Counted from the stretch's first letter, positions 36,686 through 48,912 are shown. The stretch is 64,000 bases of DNA from Streptomyces sp. DHE7-1 (GCA_016432725.1 JACJDG010000003.1:6478001-6542000), one strand, 5' to 3'. Numbers and translations: made by a program. The notes: generated by a model from the sequence alone, not told the origin.

Positions 36686-38371
36686 ATGGCTGTGGAGCAA
36701 CTTCCGGCTCGCGTCCGGGAGTTCGCGGACTACCTGAACGGCCTCCTCGGGCGTCTGGACCAGGGCGGCGGCTGGTGCGGCGTCTTCTGGCAGCGGGACC
36801 CCGAGGGGATGCGGGCCTGTCTCCACGGCCGGGAGCTGCCGCCCTGGGACGTGCTGGAGTCGCTGCTGCAGGACCTCGCGGCGGCCCACGGCCCCGCCGT
36901 CGCCACGGCCGAGCGGGACCACGCCCGCGCCCTGCACGCGGCCGCCGTCTCGGCCTGCGACGCTCTGCCCGGCGCCCGCGACGCGCTGGGCGACCGTCTC
37001 GACGTCATGCTCCGCGAACAGCGGTACGCCACCGGGCGCCGCGCGGAGCTGACCCGCCGGCTGGCCGCCGCGACCTCCCGCGAGGAGACCGAGGCCCTCC
37101 GCCTCGACCTCGCCTGGGCCCACGACGACCACGACCGCGCCACCGCCCGCCGCGCCGAGCTGGAGGCCCGGCTGTACCGGCTGGACGCGGGCGTGAGGGG
37201 CACGGACGCCTGGCCGCACCCGGTGAGGCCGATCCGGCCGGAGGCCGGCCCCGTGCCCGGTGCGCGTCCTTCCGGGGACGCACCGGACCCCTGGTCCGCC
37301 GCGCCGGCGGCCGCCCCCGCGCATCGCTTCGAGGGGCCGGAGGAAGGGCACGGCTTCCCGACCCCGCCAACGGCCGGACCGGGCCCCCGGCCCGGCGGGC
37401 CGGAGCGAGGACCTGACGTCCGGCCCGGCGAGTGGCGCGCCGGACAGGACATCACGTCCGAGGCGGTGGAAGCCGGGCAGGCCGACCCGGCCCACGGGCC
37501 GGGAGACCCGCGGCACCCCGGATCCGGAGACCTGGGCGCCGTCCAGGCCCCCCGGCCCGGTGTCCCGGACGCCGGCCCCGCGTCCGCCGAGGACCCCACC
37601 GCGCCCCGCACGCCCGCCCCGGAACCGGCCCCACCCCCTGCCGGAGCCCGCAGACGCCGCCGGGGCGGTGCCCGGTTCGCGGGGGCCGTCGAGGACGACG
37701 CCGTACCCGTGGCCGTGCCGCCGCGGACGCCCGCCGCGGGGCCCGAGGTGCCCGGCGGGCGGCGTTCACCGCGTGGGGCGCGGTTCGCCGGGGCGGCGGA
37801 GCGGGAGGAGCCGGCCGAGCCGTCCTTCGAGGCCGTGGACGCGCGGGCGGGGGCCGCCGTGGCAGGGGCTGTCGAGCGGCTGGTGCGGCTGCGGGCGGAG
37901 GGACGCACCGGCGAGGCACATGTGCTGCTGGTGGAGATCGCGCACTGGCCGGCCGCCCGGCTCCCCCTGCTCGCGGACGGACTGCGGCACGCCGGCCTCG
38001 GCGCCGACTGGGACACCCTGCTGTGGGAGGCCGCCGCCCTGCCCGCCGAGCGGCTGGTCGCCGCCGCGGCCGCGCTGGAGGCGGCCGGGCGGGCGGCGGA
38101 CGGACGGCAGATGCTCCGCCAGGGCGTGGCCCGGCCCGCCGCGGAGATCGGCGCGGCCGTGCTGGAGCTGACCGCGCGGGGACAAGACCGCGAGGCGCGG
38201 GCGCTGCTGGACGCCTACGTCCGGGTCCGCACACCCGAGGAAGCGGCCCGCAGTGCCGCCGTCGACCCGGCCCGGCTGGTGCCGCTGCTGCTGGAGGCCG
38301 CCGCGGGCGCCTCCGAGGAGCGTCACTGGGACCTGGTGCACGCCCTGCGCGTCGCCGGGTTCACTCCGTGA
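36686..38371 (+). CDS. Large Pro/Ala-rich protein of unknown function (UL36-like in composition)
   Basis: The 561-residue protein has an N-terminal domain of about 165 residues with a helical, possibly coiled-coil end (YLNGLLGRLDQGGGWCGVFWQRDPEGM, RRAELTRRLAAATSREETEALRLDLAWAHDDHDRA), a disordered Pro/Gly-rich middle of 200 residues and a helical C-terminus of Ala/Leu-rich repeats (AAVAGAVERLVRLRAEGRTGEAHVLLVEIA). It has no membrane helix. Similar proteins occur widely in streptomycetes with no assigned function. ATG 36686 has GGGAG upstream. Confidence 0.75.
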   Translation: MAVEQLPARVREFADYLNGLLGRLDQGGGWCGVFWQRDPEGMRACLHGRELPPWDVLESLLQDLAAAHGPAVATAERDHARALHAAAVSACDALPGARDALGDRLDVMLREQRYATGRRAELTRRLAAATSREETEALRLDLAWAHDDHDRATARRAELEARLYRLDAGVRGTDAWPHPVRPIRPEAGPVPGARPSGDAPDPWSAAPAAAPAHRFEGPEEGHGFPTPPTAGPGPRPGGPERGPDVRPGEWRAGQDITSEAVEAGQADPAHGPGDPRHPGSGDLGAVQAPRPGVPDAGPASAEDPTAPRTPAPEPAPPPAGARRRRRGGARFAGAVEDDAVPVAVPPRTPAAGPEVPGGRRSPRGARFAGAAEREEPAEPSFEAVDARAGAAVAGAVERLVRLRAEGRTGEAHVLLVEIAHWPAARLPLLADGLRHAGLGADWDTLLWEAAALPAERLVAAAAALEAAGRAADGRQMLRQGVARPAAEIGAAVLELTARGQDREARALLDAYVRVRTPEEAARSAAVDPARLVPLLLEAAAGASEERHWDLVHALRVAGFTP

Positions 38372-38469
38372 CCGGCCCCGCGATCACCCTAAGGAGTGTC
38401 AAACGTGATCGACTCAGCGGGTTGGCGACGATGGTCTTGGCAAGGACGTCCAGGAGGCTTACTTTCGTC

Positions 38470-38500
38470 CCTCTACGGGCCGTTTCTACGGGCGTAGAGG
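38470..38500 (+). promoter_or_regulatory. Leader hairpin before the pyrimidine-catabolic operon
   Basis: CCTCTACG (38470-38477) and CGTAGAGG (38493-38500) are perfect inverted arms around a loop; TCTACGGGC also occurs twice in direct order here. It lies 28 bases upstream of the first operon gene. It may be an RNA hairpin or the binding site of the PucR regulator. Confidence 0.35.
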
Positions 38501-38528
38501 CTCGGACGTAGCGTCGAAGGAGCAGCTC

Positions 38529-39370
38529 ATGGCCAACGTCGTACGTGCCGCACTGGTCCAGGCCACCTGGACCGGCGACACCGAGTCCATGGTGGCGAAG
38601 CACGAGGAGCACGCGCGCGAGGCCGCCCGCCGGGGCGCGCGGGTCATCGGCTTCCAGGAGGTCTTCAACGCCCCCTACTTCTGCCAGGTCCAGGAGCCGG
38701 AGCACTACCGCTGGGCCGAACCGGTGCCCGACGGGCCGACGGTCCGCCGGATGCGGGAACTCGCCCGCGAGACCGGCATGGTGATCGTCGTCCCGGTCTT
38801 CGAGGTCGAGCAGTCCGGCTTCTACTACAACACCGCCGCCGTGATCGACGCCGACGGCTCCTACCTCGGCAAGTACCGCAAGCACCACATCCCGCAGGTC
38901 AAGGGCTTCTGGGAGAAGTACTACTTCAAACCCGGCAACCTGGGCTGGCCCGTCTTCGACACGGCCGTCGGCAAGGTCGGCGTCTACATCTGCTACGACC
39001 GGCACTTCCCGGAGGGCTGGCGTCAACTCGGACTCAACGGAGCCCAGTTGGTCTACAACCCGTCCGCCACCCACCGGGGCTCTCCTCCTACCTGTGGCAG
39101 CTCGAGCAGCCCGCCGCGGCCGTCGCCAACGAGTACTTCATCGCCGCCATCAACCGGGTCGGCCAGGAGGAGTACGGCGACAACGACTTCTACGGCACGA
39201 GTTACTTCGTCGACCCGCGCGGGCAGTTCGTCGGCGACCCGGCGAGCGACAAGACCGAGGAACTCCTCGTCCGCGACCTGGACTTCGACCTGATCGAGCA
39301 GGTCCGCCGGCAGTGGGCCTTCTACCGAGACCGCCGCCCCGACGCCTACGAAGGACTGGTGCAGCCGTGA
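38529..39370 (+). CDS. Nitrilase-family amidohydrolase, beta-ureidopropionase-like 1 (one frameshift)
   Basis: A C-N hydrolase with the catalytic triad Glu (GFQEVF), Lys (KYRKHHIP) and Cys (YICYDRHFPEGWR), 280 residues after repair. In the reductive pyrimidine pathway this enzyme opens N-carbamoyl-beta-alanine to beta-alanine, CO2 and ammonia. The frame breaks at GGGG 39076-39079; one extra G gives RGLSSYLWQLEQPAAAVANEYF, as in the paralogue at 42445. The stop overlaps the aminotransferase GTG. Substrate could instead be another N-carbamoyl amino acid. Confidence 0.85.
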
Positions 39371-40649
39371 ACGACCTCTACGCCCGCCACCAAGGCGTCC
39401 TGCCCGACTGGCTCGCCCTGTACTACGACGAGCCGCTGGAGATCACCCACGGCGAGGGCCGGCACGTCTGGGACTCCGCGGGCAACCGCTACCTCGACTT
39501 CTTCGGCGGCATCCTCACCACGATGACCGCGCACGCCCTGCCCGAGGTGACGAAGGCCGTCACCGAGCAGGCCGGCCGGATCATCCACTCCTCGACCCTC
39601 TACCTCAACCGGCCGATGGTCGAACTGGCCGAGCGCGTGGCCCAGGTGAGCGGCATCCCCGACGCCCGGGTGTTCTTCACGACCTCCGGCACCGAGGCCA
39701 ACGACACCGCCCTGCTGCTCGCCACCACCTACCGGCGCACCAACACCGTGCTGGCCATGCGCAACAGCTACCACGGCCGCTCCTTCAGCACGGTCGGCAT
39801 CACCGGCAACCGAGGCTGGTCCCCGACCTCGCTCTCCCCGCTGCAGACCCTCTACGTCCACGGCGGCGTCCGCGGCCGGGGCCCGTTCGCCGAGCTGGAC
39901 GACCGCGCGTTCATCGAGGCGTGCGTGGCGGACCTGAAGGACGTCCTCGGGCACACCCGGCCCCCCGCCGCCCTGATCGCCGAACCGATCCAGGGCGTCG
40001 GCGGCTTCACCTCACCGCCCGACGGCCTGTACGCGGCCTTCCGCGAGGTGCTGGACGAACACGGCATCCTGTGGATCAGCGACGAGGTGCAGACCGGCTG
40101 GGGCCGCACCGGCGAGCACTTCTGGGCTGGCAGGCGCACGCCCGCAGCGGCCCGCCGGACATCGTCACCTTCGCCAAGGGCATCGGCAACGGCATGGCCA
40201 TCGGCGGGGTGATCGCCCGCGCCGAGATCATGAACTGCCTGGACGCCAACAGCATCTCGACGTTCGGCGGCACCCAGATCACCATGGCCGCGGGCCTCGC
40301 CAACCTCGGCTACCTCCTCGAACACGACCTCCAGGGCAACGCACGGCGGGTCGGCGGCCTGCTCCTCGAACGGTTGCGGGCGGTCGGCGCGGGACTGCCC
40401 GGCGTCCGCGAGGTGCGCGGCCGCGGACTGATGATCGGCGTGGAGCTCGTCAGACCCGGTACCGACGAGGCCGATCCGCGGGCGGCCGCCCATGTTCTGG
40501 AGGCGGCCCGCGACGGCGGCCTGCTCATCGGCAAGGGCGGCGGCCACGACACCAGCGCCCTGCGCATCGCACCGCCGCTGTCCCTGACCGTGGCTGAGGC
40601 CGAGGAAGGCGCCGCGATCCTGGAACGCGCGCTGAGGAGCACGTACTAG
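39367..40649 (+). CDS. Class III aminotransferase, beta-alanine/GABA-type (one frameshift)
   Basis: A PLP-dependent class III aminotransferase of 427 residues after repair, with GTEANDTALLLAT, SYHGRSF, the PLP aspartate in WISDEVQTGWGR and the PLP lysine in FAKGIGNGMAIGG. It resembles the AGXT2/4-aminobutyrate group. With a beta-ureidopropionase next to it, its natural substrate is probably beta-alanine (to malonate semialdehyde). The frame breaks at GGG 40124-40126; one extra G joins EHFW to GWQAHARSGPPD. GTG start overlaps the upstream TGA. Confidence 0.85.
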
Positions 40650-40666
40650 AGAGCGGGTTGACGGCG

Positions 40667-42289
40667 ATGACCACCACCTCCTCCCACTCCCGGCCCCCCG
40701 GCTGGCAGCCGCTGGAACCCGCCCTGTCCGTCCGGCAGGTGCTCAGCCTGGAGCGGGTGCTCGCGGGGGACCCCGAGGTGGTGGCCGGAGCCGGGCAGCT
40801 CGACCGGCCGGTGCGCTGGGTGCACGTCGCCGAGGCCGCCGACGTCGGGGTGATGCTCACCGGCGGCGAGATGGTGCTCACCACCGGAGTGCTGCTGGCC
40901 GGTGACGAGGCCAAGCAGGCCGAGTACGTCCAGTCCCTGTACCGGGCGGAGGCCGCGGCCGTCGTCCTCGGGCTCGGCCGGGCCTTTCCCGCCCCGCCCG
41001 AGGTGATGCGCCGGGCGGCCGAACGGTGCGGGCTGCCCATGGTCGTGCTGCACCGGCCGTTCCCGTTCGCCGAACTGACCGAGGAGGTCCAGTCGCGCCT
41101 CGTACGACGGAAGTTCGCCGCCGTGAGCCTGTCGGAGACGGTACGCACCGCGCTCACCGGGCTGATCACCGCGGGCGCTCCGCTGCAGCGCCTGCTCGAC
41201 GAGGCCGCCCAGCACAGCGGCTGCCCCGTCGTCGTCACCAACCTCGCCCACCGCGTCCTCGCCACGGCGGGGGAGCGGCCGGCGGTGGACGACGTGCTGC
41301 GCGACTGGGAGCGGATCGCCCGCCAGGCATGGGGGCACCACCCGGGCCGTTCCGGCACTGGGGGAGGCGGCGAGGGCGACGGCTGGATCCGCGCCGAGCT
41401 GGGCGGACGCGGTGAGCGCTGGGGCCGGCTGCTGCTGTGCGGTTACCGGGGCGACACGGCCACCGGGCGGCTGCTCGCCGACCGGACCGCCGAGGCACTC
41501 GTGCTGCACCGCATGCTCGACGGCGGCTCCGCCCGCACCTGGGAGGAACAGTCGGCGCAGAGCCTGCTCACCGACCTCGTCTCCGGTGTCGTGCCCGCAC
41601 GGCAACTGCTGCCCCGGGCACGGGCGGCCGGGCTGCCGGTCAACCGGCGCACCTTCGTCCCCCTCGTCGTGCCCGGGGGTGACGCGGGCCGGCTCGACCG
41701 GACACTGCGGCTGCTGGGCCTGTCCGGACTGGTCGCCGAGCTGGCCGACGGCGCCACCGCCGTGCTGCTCAGCCTCGCCCGCGACCAGCACGCCGAGGCG
41801 CTCACCGCGCACTTCGCGGCGCGGCTGCGGACCGAGAGCGGGGTGCCGAACGCCGTGGTCGCGGCCGCCGATCCGCGCACCGTGTGGGAGGACGTGCCCG
41901 CCGGGCTGCGGGAGGCCCGGCACGTCGCCGACGCCGTCGCCGACTCCTCCGCGGTCCTCGACCTGCCGGCCGTCGTCCGGCTGCGCGACGTCCATCTGCG
42001 GGGCCTGGTGAGGCTGCTGCGGGACGACCCGCATGTGCAGTCCTTCGCCGAGCGGGAGCTGGACGGGCTGCTGTGCGCCGCCGACCAGGAACTGCTGAAC
42101 GTGCTGCGGACGTATCTGGCGACGGGCCGCAACAAGTCCCGCACCGCCCAGCTGCACCACGTCTCCCGGCCTGCCCTCTACCGCCGCCTCGAGGCGATAC
42201 AGCGGCGCCTCGGCGTCGACCTCGACGACTTCGAGCAGGCGGCCTCCGTGCACATCGCACTCCTCGCGCACGACGCGCAACAGGGGTGA
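40667..42289 (+). CDS. PucR-family transcriptional regulator
   Basis: The 540-residue protein has an N-terminal purine-catabolism regulator domain (LDRPVRWVHVAEAADVGVMLTGGEMVLTTG), a middle GGDEF-like domain, and a C-terminal PucR helix-turn-helix (LRTYLATGRNKSRTAQLHHVSRPALYRRLEAIQRRLGVDLDDFEQ). Such proteins activate nitrogen-scavenging genes for purines or pyrimidines. It sits between the two nitrilase genes and is probably their regulator. ATG 40667 chosen over the TTG three codons upstream. Confidence 0.9.
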   Translation: MTTTSSHSRPPGWQPLEPALSVRQVLSLERVLAGDPEVVAGAGQLDRPVRWVHVAEAADVGVMLTGGEMVLTTGVLLAGDEAKQAEYVQSLYRAEAAAVVLGLGRAFPAPPEVMRRAAERCGLPMVVLHRPFPFAELTEEVQSRLVRRKFAAVSLSETVRTALTGLITAGAPLQRLLDEAAQHSGCPVVVTNLAHRVLATAGERPAVDDVLRDWERIARQAWGHHPGRSGTGGGGEGDGWIRAELGGRGERWGRLLLCGYRGDTATGRLLADRTAEALVLHRMLDGGSARTWEEQSAQSLLTDLVSGVVPARQLLPRARAAGLPVNRRTFVPLVVPGGDAGRLDRTLRLLGLSGLVAELADGATAVLLSLARDQHAEALTAHFAARLRTESGVPNAVVAAADPRTVWEDVPAGLREARHVADAVADSSAVLDLPAVVRLRDVHLRGLVRLLRDDPHVQSFAERELDGLLCAADQELLNVLRTYLATGRNKSRTAQLHHVSRPALYRRLEAIQRRLGVDLDDFEQAASVHIALLAHDAQQG

Positions 42290-42444
42290 AACATGCGACG
42301 AACTGGGAAAACGGCGGTGAAACATGAGCCGGCGAACACGTGACACGGTGACACGCCGACCGCCCGCGGACGTGACACGCTGCAACTCAAACCGGCCCCC
42401 CGGGCTTCCTAGTCTCGCCGTACACCGAGCGACCGGAGGTCCCG

Positions 42445-43287
42445 ATGAGCCGAGTGATCCGTGCCGCCCTCTTCCAGACCGCCTGGACCGGCGACAAGGA
42501 GTCGATGATCCAGGTCCACGAGCAGGCGGCCCGCGACGCGGCCGCGCAGGGCGCCCAAGTCCTCTGCTTCCAGGAACTGTTCTACGGCCCCTACTTCTGC
42601 CAGGTGCAGGACAAGGCCTTCTACGAGTACGCCGAGCGGATCCCCGACGGGCCCACCGTCCGGCGCTTCCAGGCGCTGGCGCGGGAACTGGGCATGGTCC
42701 TGGTCCTGCCCATGTACGAGGAGGAGCAGCCGGGCGTCCTGTACAACACCGCCGCCGTGATCGACGCGGACGGCTCCTACCTCGGCAAGTACCGCAAGAC
42801 CCACATCCCTCAAGTGCAGGGATTCTGGGAGAAGTTCTACTTCCGGCCCGGCAACAGCGGCTGGCCCGTCTTCGACACGGCCGTCGGCCGGATCGGCGTC
42901 TACATCTGCTACGACCGCCACTTCCCCGAGGGCTGGCGGGCGCTGGGCCTGGCCGGTGCCGAGATCGTCTTCAACCCCTCGGCCACCTCGCGCGGCCTCT
43001 CCCGCTACCTGTGGCAGCTCGAACAGCCGGCGGCGGCCGTCGCCAACGAGTACTTCGTCGGCGCGATCAACCGCGTCGGCGTGGAGGACCTGGGCGACAA
43101 CGACTTCTACGGCACCACCTACTTCGTGGACCCCGAGGCCCAGTTCGTCGGCGAGGTGGCGAGCGACAAGGAGCCCGAACTCGTCGTCCGCGACCTGGAC
43201 CTGGCGAAGCTCCGCGAGGTCCGCGACCGCTGGCAGTTCTACCGCGACCGGGCCCCCGGCGCCTACACGCCGCTGACCGCGCCCTGA
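42445..43287 (+). CDS. Nitrilase-family amidohydrolase, beta-ureidopropionase-like 2
   Basis: An intact 280-residue paralogue of the enzyme at 38529, with Glu (CFQELF), Lys (KYRKTHIP) and Cys (YICYDRHFPEGWR). It heads the second half of the cluster, 31 bases before dihydropyrimidinase, and is the likely partner of that enzyme in hydrolysis of N-carbamoyl-beta-alanine. The presence of two copies suggests different N-carbamoyl substrates or redundancy. RBS-like GGAGG lies before the ATG. Confidence 0.9.
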   Translation: MSRVIRAALFQTAWTGDKESMIQVHEQAARDAAAQGAQVLCFQELFYGPYFCQVQDKAFYEYAERIPDGPTVRRFQALARELGMVLVLPMYEEEQPGVLYNTAAVIDADGSYLGKYRKTHIPQVQGFWEKFYFRPGNSGWPVFDTAVGRIGVYICYDRHFPEGWRALGLAGAEIVFNPSATSRGLSRYLWQLEQPAAAVANEYFVGAINRVGVEDLGDNDFYGTTYFVDPEAQFVGEVASDKEPELVVRDLDLAKLREVRDRWQFYRDRAPGAYTPLTAP

Positions 43288-43318
43288 CCGCAGCGCCCAC
43301 CCTGGGAGGAGAGGGACC

Positions 43319-44722
43319 ATGAGCAGCCGTACCGTCATCCGCGGTGGTCTCGTCATCACCGCGTCCGACGAGATCCACGCCGACGTCCTGATCGAGGACG
43401 GCCGCATCGCCGCCCTCGCCGCCTCCGGCACCCCCGCCGCCGAGGCGTTCGGCGGCGGCCGTGTCATCGACGCCACCGGGAAGTACGTCATCCCGGGCGG
43501 CGTCGACGGACACACCCATATGCAGATGCCGTTCGGCGGCACCACCGCCGCCGACACCTTCGAGACCGGCACCCGCGCCGCCGCCTGGGGCGGTACGACC
43601 ACGATCGTCGACTTCGCGATCCAGAGCGTCGGCGGCACCCTGCGCGAGGGCCTGGACGCCTGGCACGCCAAGGCCGAGGGCAACTGCGCCATCGACTACG
43701 GCTTCCACATGATCGTCTCCGATGTGAACCCGGAGACGCTCAAGGAGATGGACCTGCTGGTCGAGGAGGGCGTGACCAGCTTCAAGCAGTTCATGGCCTA
43801 CCCCGGGGTGTTCTACTCCGACGACGGCCAGATCCTGCGGGCCATGCAGCGCGCCGCCGAGAACGGCGGCCTCATCATGATGCACGCCGAGAACGGCATC
43901 GCCATCGACGTCCTCGTCGAACAGGCGCTGGCCCGCGGCGAGACCGACCCCCGCTACCACGGGGAGGTCCGCAAGGCCCTGCTGGAGGCCGAGGCCACCC
44001 ACCGCGCCATCAGGCTCGCGCAGGTCGCCGGGGCCCCGCTGTACGTCGTGCACATCTCGGCGCAGGAGGCGGTCGCCGAACTGGCCCGGGCCCGGGACGC
44101 GGGGCTCAACGTGTTCGGCGAGACCTGCCCGCAGTACCTGTTCCTGTCCACCGACAACCTCGCCGAACCGGACTTCGAGGGCGCAAAGTACGTGTGCTCC
44201 ACCCCGCTGCGCCCGCGGGAGCACCAGGCGGCCCTGTGGCAGGGCCTGCGCACCAACGACCTCCAGGTGGTATCCACCGACCACTGCCCCTTCTGCTTCA
44301 CCGGCCAGAAGGAGCTGGGCCGGGGTGACTTCTCCAAGATCCCCAACGGCCTGCCGGGCGTGGAGAACCGCATGGACCTCCTGCACCAGGCCGTCGTCGA
44401 CGGGCACATCTCCCGGCGCCGCTGGATCGAGATCGCCTGCGCCACCCCGGCCCGGATGTTCGGCCTCTACCCGAAGAAGGGCACCATCACCCCGGGCGCG
44501 GACGCCGACGTCGTCGTCTACGACCCGCACGCCGAACAGGTCATGTCCGCCGAGACGCACCACATGAACGTCGACTACTCGGCCTACGAGGGCAGGCGCA
44601 CGACCGGCCGCGTCGAGACCGTGCTCTCGCGCGGCGAAGTCGTCATCGACCAGCGGGAGTACACCGGACGCGCCGGTCACGGCGCCTTCACTCCGCGCAC
44701 CACCTGTCAGTACCTCAACTAG
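43319..44722 (+). CDS. hydA: Dihydropyrimidinase / D-hydantoinase
   Basis: The 467-residue cyclic amidohydrolase has metal ligands in GGVDGHTHMQ, the carboxylated lysine in GVTSFKQFMAY, histidines in MHAENG and YVVHISAQ, and the aspartate in STDHCPFCF. It opens dihydrouracil or hydantoin rings to N-carbamoyl acids, which the nitrilase upstream would hydrolyse. No frame break. GGAGG precedes the ATG. Confidence 0.95.
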   Translation: MSSRTVIRGGLVITASDEIHADVLIEDGRIAALAASGTPAAEAFGGGRVIDATGKYVIPGGVDGHTHMQMPFGGTTAADTFETGTRAAAWGGTTTIVDFAIQSVGGTLREGLDAWHAKAEGNCAIDYGFHMIVSDVNPETLKEMDLLVEEGVTSFKQFMAYPGVFYSDDGQILRAMQRAAENGGLIMMHAENGIAIDVLVEQALARGETDPRYHGEVRKALLEAEATHRAIRLAQVAGAPLYVVHISAQEAVAELARARDAGLNVFGETCPQYLFLSTDNLAEPDFEGAKYVCSTPLRPREHQAALWQGLRTNDLQVVSTDHCPFCFTGQKELGRGDFSKIPNGLPGVENRMDLLHQAVVDGHISRRRWIEIACATPARMFGLYPKKGTITPGADADVVVYDPHAEQVMSAETHHMNVDYSAYEGRRTTGRVETVLSRGEVVIDQREYTGRAGHGAFTPRTTCQYLN

Positions 44723-44733
44723 GAGCGGCGCCC

Positions 44734-45752
44734 ATGGACTTCGGACTCGTCCTGCAGACCGACCCGCCGGCCTCCCGGGTCGTCAGCCTCATGAAGCGGG
44801 CCGAGCGCAACGGCTTCGCCTACGGCTGGACCTTCGACTCCGCCGTGCTCTGGCAGGAGCCGTTCGTGATCTACAGCCAGATCCTCGCGAACACCAGCGC
44901 GCTGCGGGTCGGCCCCATGGTGACCAACCCGGGCACCCGCACCTGGGAGGTCACCGCCTCCACCTTCGCCACCCTCAACGACATGTTCGGCAACCGCACG
45001 GTGTGCGGGATCGGACGCGGCGACTCGGCGATGCGCGTCGCCGGACGCAAACCCAACACGCTGGCCCGCATCAGCGAGGCCATGAAGGTCATCCGTGCCC
45101 TCGGCCGGGGCGAGGAGGCCGACCTCGGCGGCACGAAGATCCGCTTCCCCTGGGTCGCCCCGGCGCCGAACTCCCGGTGTGGATGGCCGCGTACGGCCCG
45201 AAGGCCCTGAAGATGACGGGCGAGGAGGCCGACGGCTTCATCCTCCAGCTCGCCGACCTCTACCTCACCGAGTACATGGTGAAGGCCGTCAAGGAAGCGG
45301 CCGTGACCGCCGGCCGCGACCCGTCCGAGGTCACCGTCTGCGTGGCCGCCCCCGCCTACGTCACCGCCGACGACTCGCCGGAGGCGCTCGCCCACGCCCG
45401 CGAGCAGTGCCGCTGGTTCGGCGGTATGGTCGGCAACCACGTCGCCGACCTGGTCGCCAAGTACGGCGAGCACTCCGCCCAGGTCCCCGACGAACTCACC
45501 GAGTACATCAAGGCCCGCCAGGGCTACGACTACGCCCACCACGGGCGCAGCGGCAACCCCGACACCCGGTTCGTGCCCGACGAGATCGTCGACCGGTTCT
45601 GTCTGATCGGCCCGGCCGAGAAGCACATCGAGAAGCTGAACGCCCTGCGCGAGCTGGGCGTCGACCAGTTCGCCGTGTACGACATGCACGACGCCCAGGA
45701 AGCCACCATCGACGCCTACGGCTCCCGGGTGATCCCGGCGGTCAACGCCTGA
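44734..45752 (+). CDS. LLM-class F420-dependent oxidoreductase (one frameshift)
   Basis: A luciferase-like monooxygenase family protein (MDFGLVLQTDPPASRVV, YGWTFDSAVLWQEPF, CGIGRGDSAMR), 339 residues after repair. It resembles the TIGR03842-type F420-dependent oxidoreductases found beside dihydropyrimidinase genes. It may reduce a pyrimidine (the first step of the pathway), which would supply dihydropyrimidinase; that is inference. The frame breaks near 45166-45167; one extra base gives APAPELPVWMAAYGPKAL. ATG 44734 is 11 bases after the dihydropyrimidinase stop. Confidence 0.85.
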
Positions 45753-45887
45753 CCGCACCACCCCGTTGGTCTCCCCCTCGCCGCGGCCTCCCCGCCCCGG
45801 CGAGGGGCACAGGGCGCCCGCCCGCGCACCCCCCATGCGCCGCCCGCACGGCCTCTCCCGACCCACCTCACCCCGATTGGCCCGCCC

Positions 45888-47424
<1,537 letters not shown>

Positions 47425-47433
47425 GACGGACCC

Positions 47434-47459
47434 GCCCCGGCGGCCATGGCGGCCGGGGC
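47434..47459 (+). terminator. Hairpin after the NCS1 permease
   Basis: GCCCCGGC (47434-47441) and GCCGGGGC (47452-47459) form an 8-base perfect stem just after the permease stop. It has no U run; it likely ends the pyrimidine operon. Confidence 0.5.
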
Positions 47460-47537
47460 GCCGCCCGCCGTCGCGCACCGCCGCCTGCTGGCCCCCAACG
47501 TCGTTCGTCCAAGCGCCTGTTGAGATACTCAACGCTT

Positions 47538-48079
47538 GTGAAGAGACGAGCACTGCTGTGGTCCGCCGCATGTCTGGCGCTGGCCTCCTGCCATGCCGGG
47601 ATGGCGACGGCCGGCCCGGGACGGAGCGGAGCGGGCCCATGCCGGCGGATCAGCGCCAGGACGCACCCGATCTCGTGGGCGAGAGCCTGGACGGCAGACC
47701 GCTCCGGCTGGCCGACCACCGGGGGAAGGTGGTGGTCCTCAACGCGTGGGCGTCCTGGTGCGGCCCCTGCCGGGCCGAGGCCCCCGCGCTCCGGGCCGCC
47801 CGCGCACACCTCACCGCGAAGGGCGTGCGGTTCATCGGGCTCGACGCCGACAGCGACCCGGCGGCCGGCCGCGCCTTCCAGCGGGAGCACCGTCTCGGCT
47901 ACCCCAGCTTCCGCGACCCCTCCGGCCGGCAGATGCTCCGGTTCCCCAAGGGGACGGTGCCGCCGGGCGTGCCGTTCACCGTCGTCATCGACACCCGGGG
48001 CAGGATCGCGGCCGTCCACGCCGGCCCCATCACCGAACGGGAGGTGCGCGACCTGGCGTTGCCGCTCACCCGCTCCTGA
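47538..48079 (+). CDS. TlpA-like thioredoxin-fold lipoprotein (one frameshift)
   Basis: A GTG at 47538 starts a lipoprotein signal (RRALLWSAACLALASC). The mature part is TlpA/ResA-like with DLVGESLDGRPLRLADHRGKVVVLNAWASWCGPCRAEAPAL; WCGPC is the redox CxxC motif and VPFTVVIDTRG the cis-Pro region. Signal and fold are in different frames; one extra base in GGGCCC 47633-47638 gives 180 residues. It probably reduces disulfides outside the membrane. An inverted repeat (GTTGAGATACTCAAC, near 47520-47534) overlaps its promoter region. Confidence 0.85.
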
Positions 48080-48086
48080 GGGGCGG

Positions 48087-48751
48087 TCAGCCGGACGTGC
48101 CGGATCCCAGCGCGGCCACGGCGCTCTTCGCCGCCTTGATGGCACCCTTGTTGATCTCGTCCGTGCTCGGGGCCTTCTTGCTCTCGAAGTCGCTGCCGTT
48201 GTAGGTGACGACGACCAGTGCGTTGGAGGCACGTACCAGCACCACGCCCTCGCGGGTCTCCTGCTTGCTCTCGGTGGTGAGGTTCACGACCGAGTAGCCG
48301 GCGTCACCGACCCCCGGGACCTCGCCGCCGCCGCTCTTCTCGGCGACGCGCTGCTGGTACTCCTTCTTCGCCGCGTCGTCCGAGCCGGTGATCTCGAACG
48401 AGACGTCGAGCCAGCGGTAGTCGTAGCCCTGGAGGGCGTTCCAGGAGCAGGTGCGGCGCAGCGAGGTGTCGGTCGACGGGATCTCCTTGCCGGCCGTCTT
48501 CGCCCCGGGAACCAGGGACTTGACGGTCGCCACCGGCACGCTGGAGCAGGGGCGGGCGCGGCCTCGTACGACTTCGACACCGCGGTGGACGAGGGCGCGG
48601 AGGCCGAGCCGGCGGGCGTCCGCTGGGACGGCGGGCGATCCGCGGCCGCCGGTGCGGCCGGATCGGACGACATCGCCCAGCCGGCACAGGCGAGTACGAC
48701 GACCGGCGTCAGACGCGCGGTCAGGGCGAGCGGCAGAGGCAGTGAACGCAC
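48087..48751 (-). CDS. Secreted lipoprotein, DUF3558/DUF5642-like (one frameshift)
   Basis: A signal peptide with lipobox-like LAC (TARLTPVVVLACAGW) is followed by a disordered linker and a domain with TCSWNALQGYDYRWLDVSFEITGSDDAAKKEYQQRVAE, AGYSVVNLTTESKQETREGVVLVRASNALVVVTYNG. The fold and motif set recall DUF3558-type cell-surface lipoproteins. The first 70 residues are in another frame; one extra base in the GGGG 48549-48552 (plus strand) joins APAP to CSSVPVATVKSL and gives 221 residues. Function unknown. It is convergent with the TlpA gene. Confidence 0.75.
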
Positions 48752-48912
48752 GGCGCACTTCTCGTGGGGAGGGGGGCGCGGAAGGGTCCCGCGGGGTGGG
48801 CTGGGACGACAGTGTCACACGACTCCCTGTGCGGCGGAAGGCCGAACTCGCTGCGTACCCGGCCGGTAACCCGGGCCCATGGACACCGTGTTGAAAAATC
48901 CCCTATGTCCGG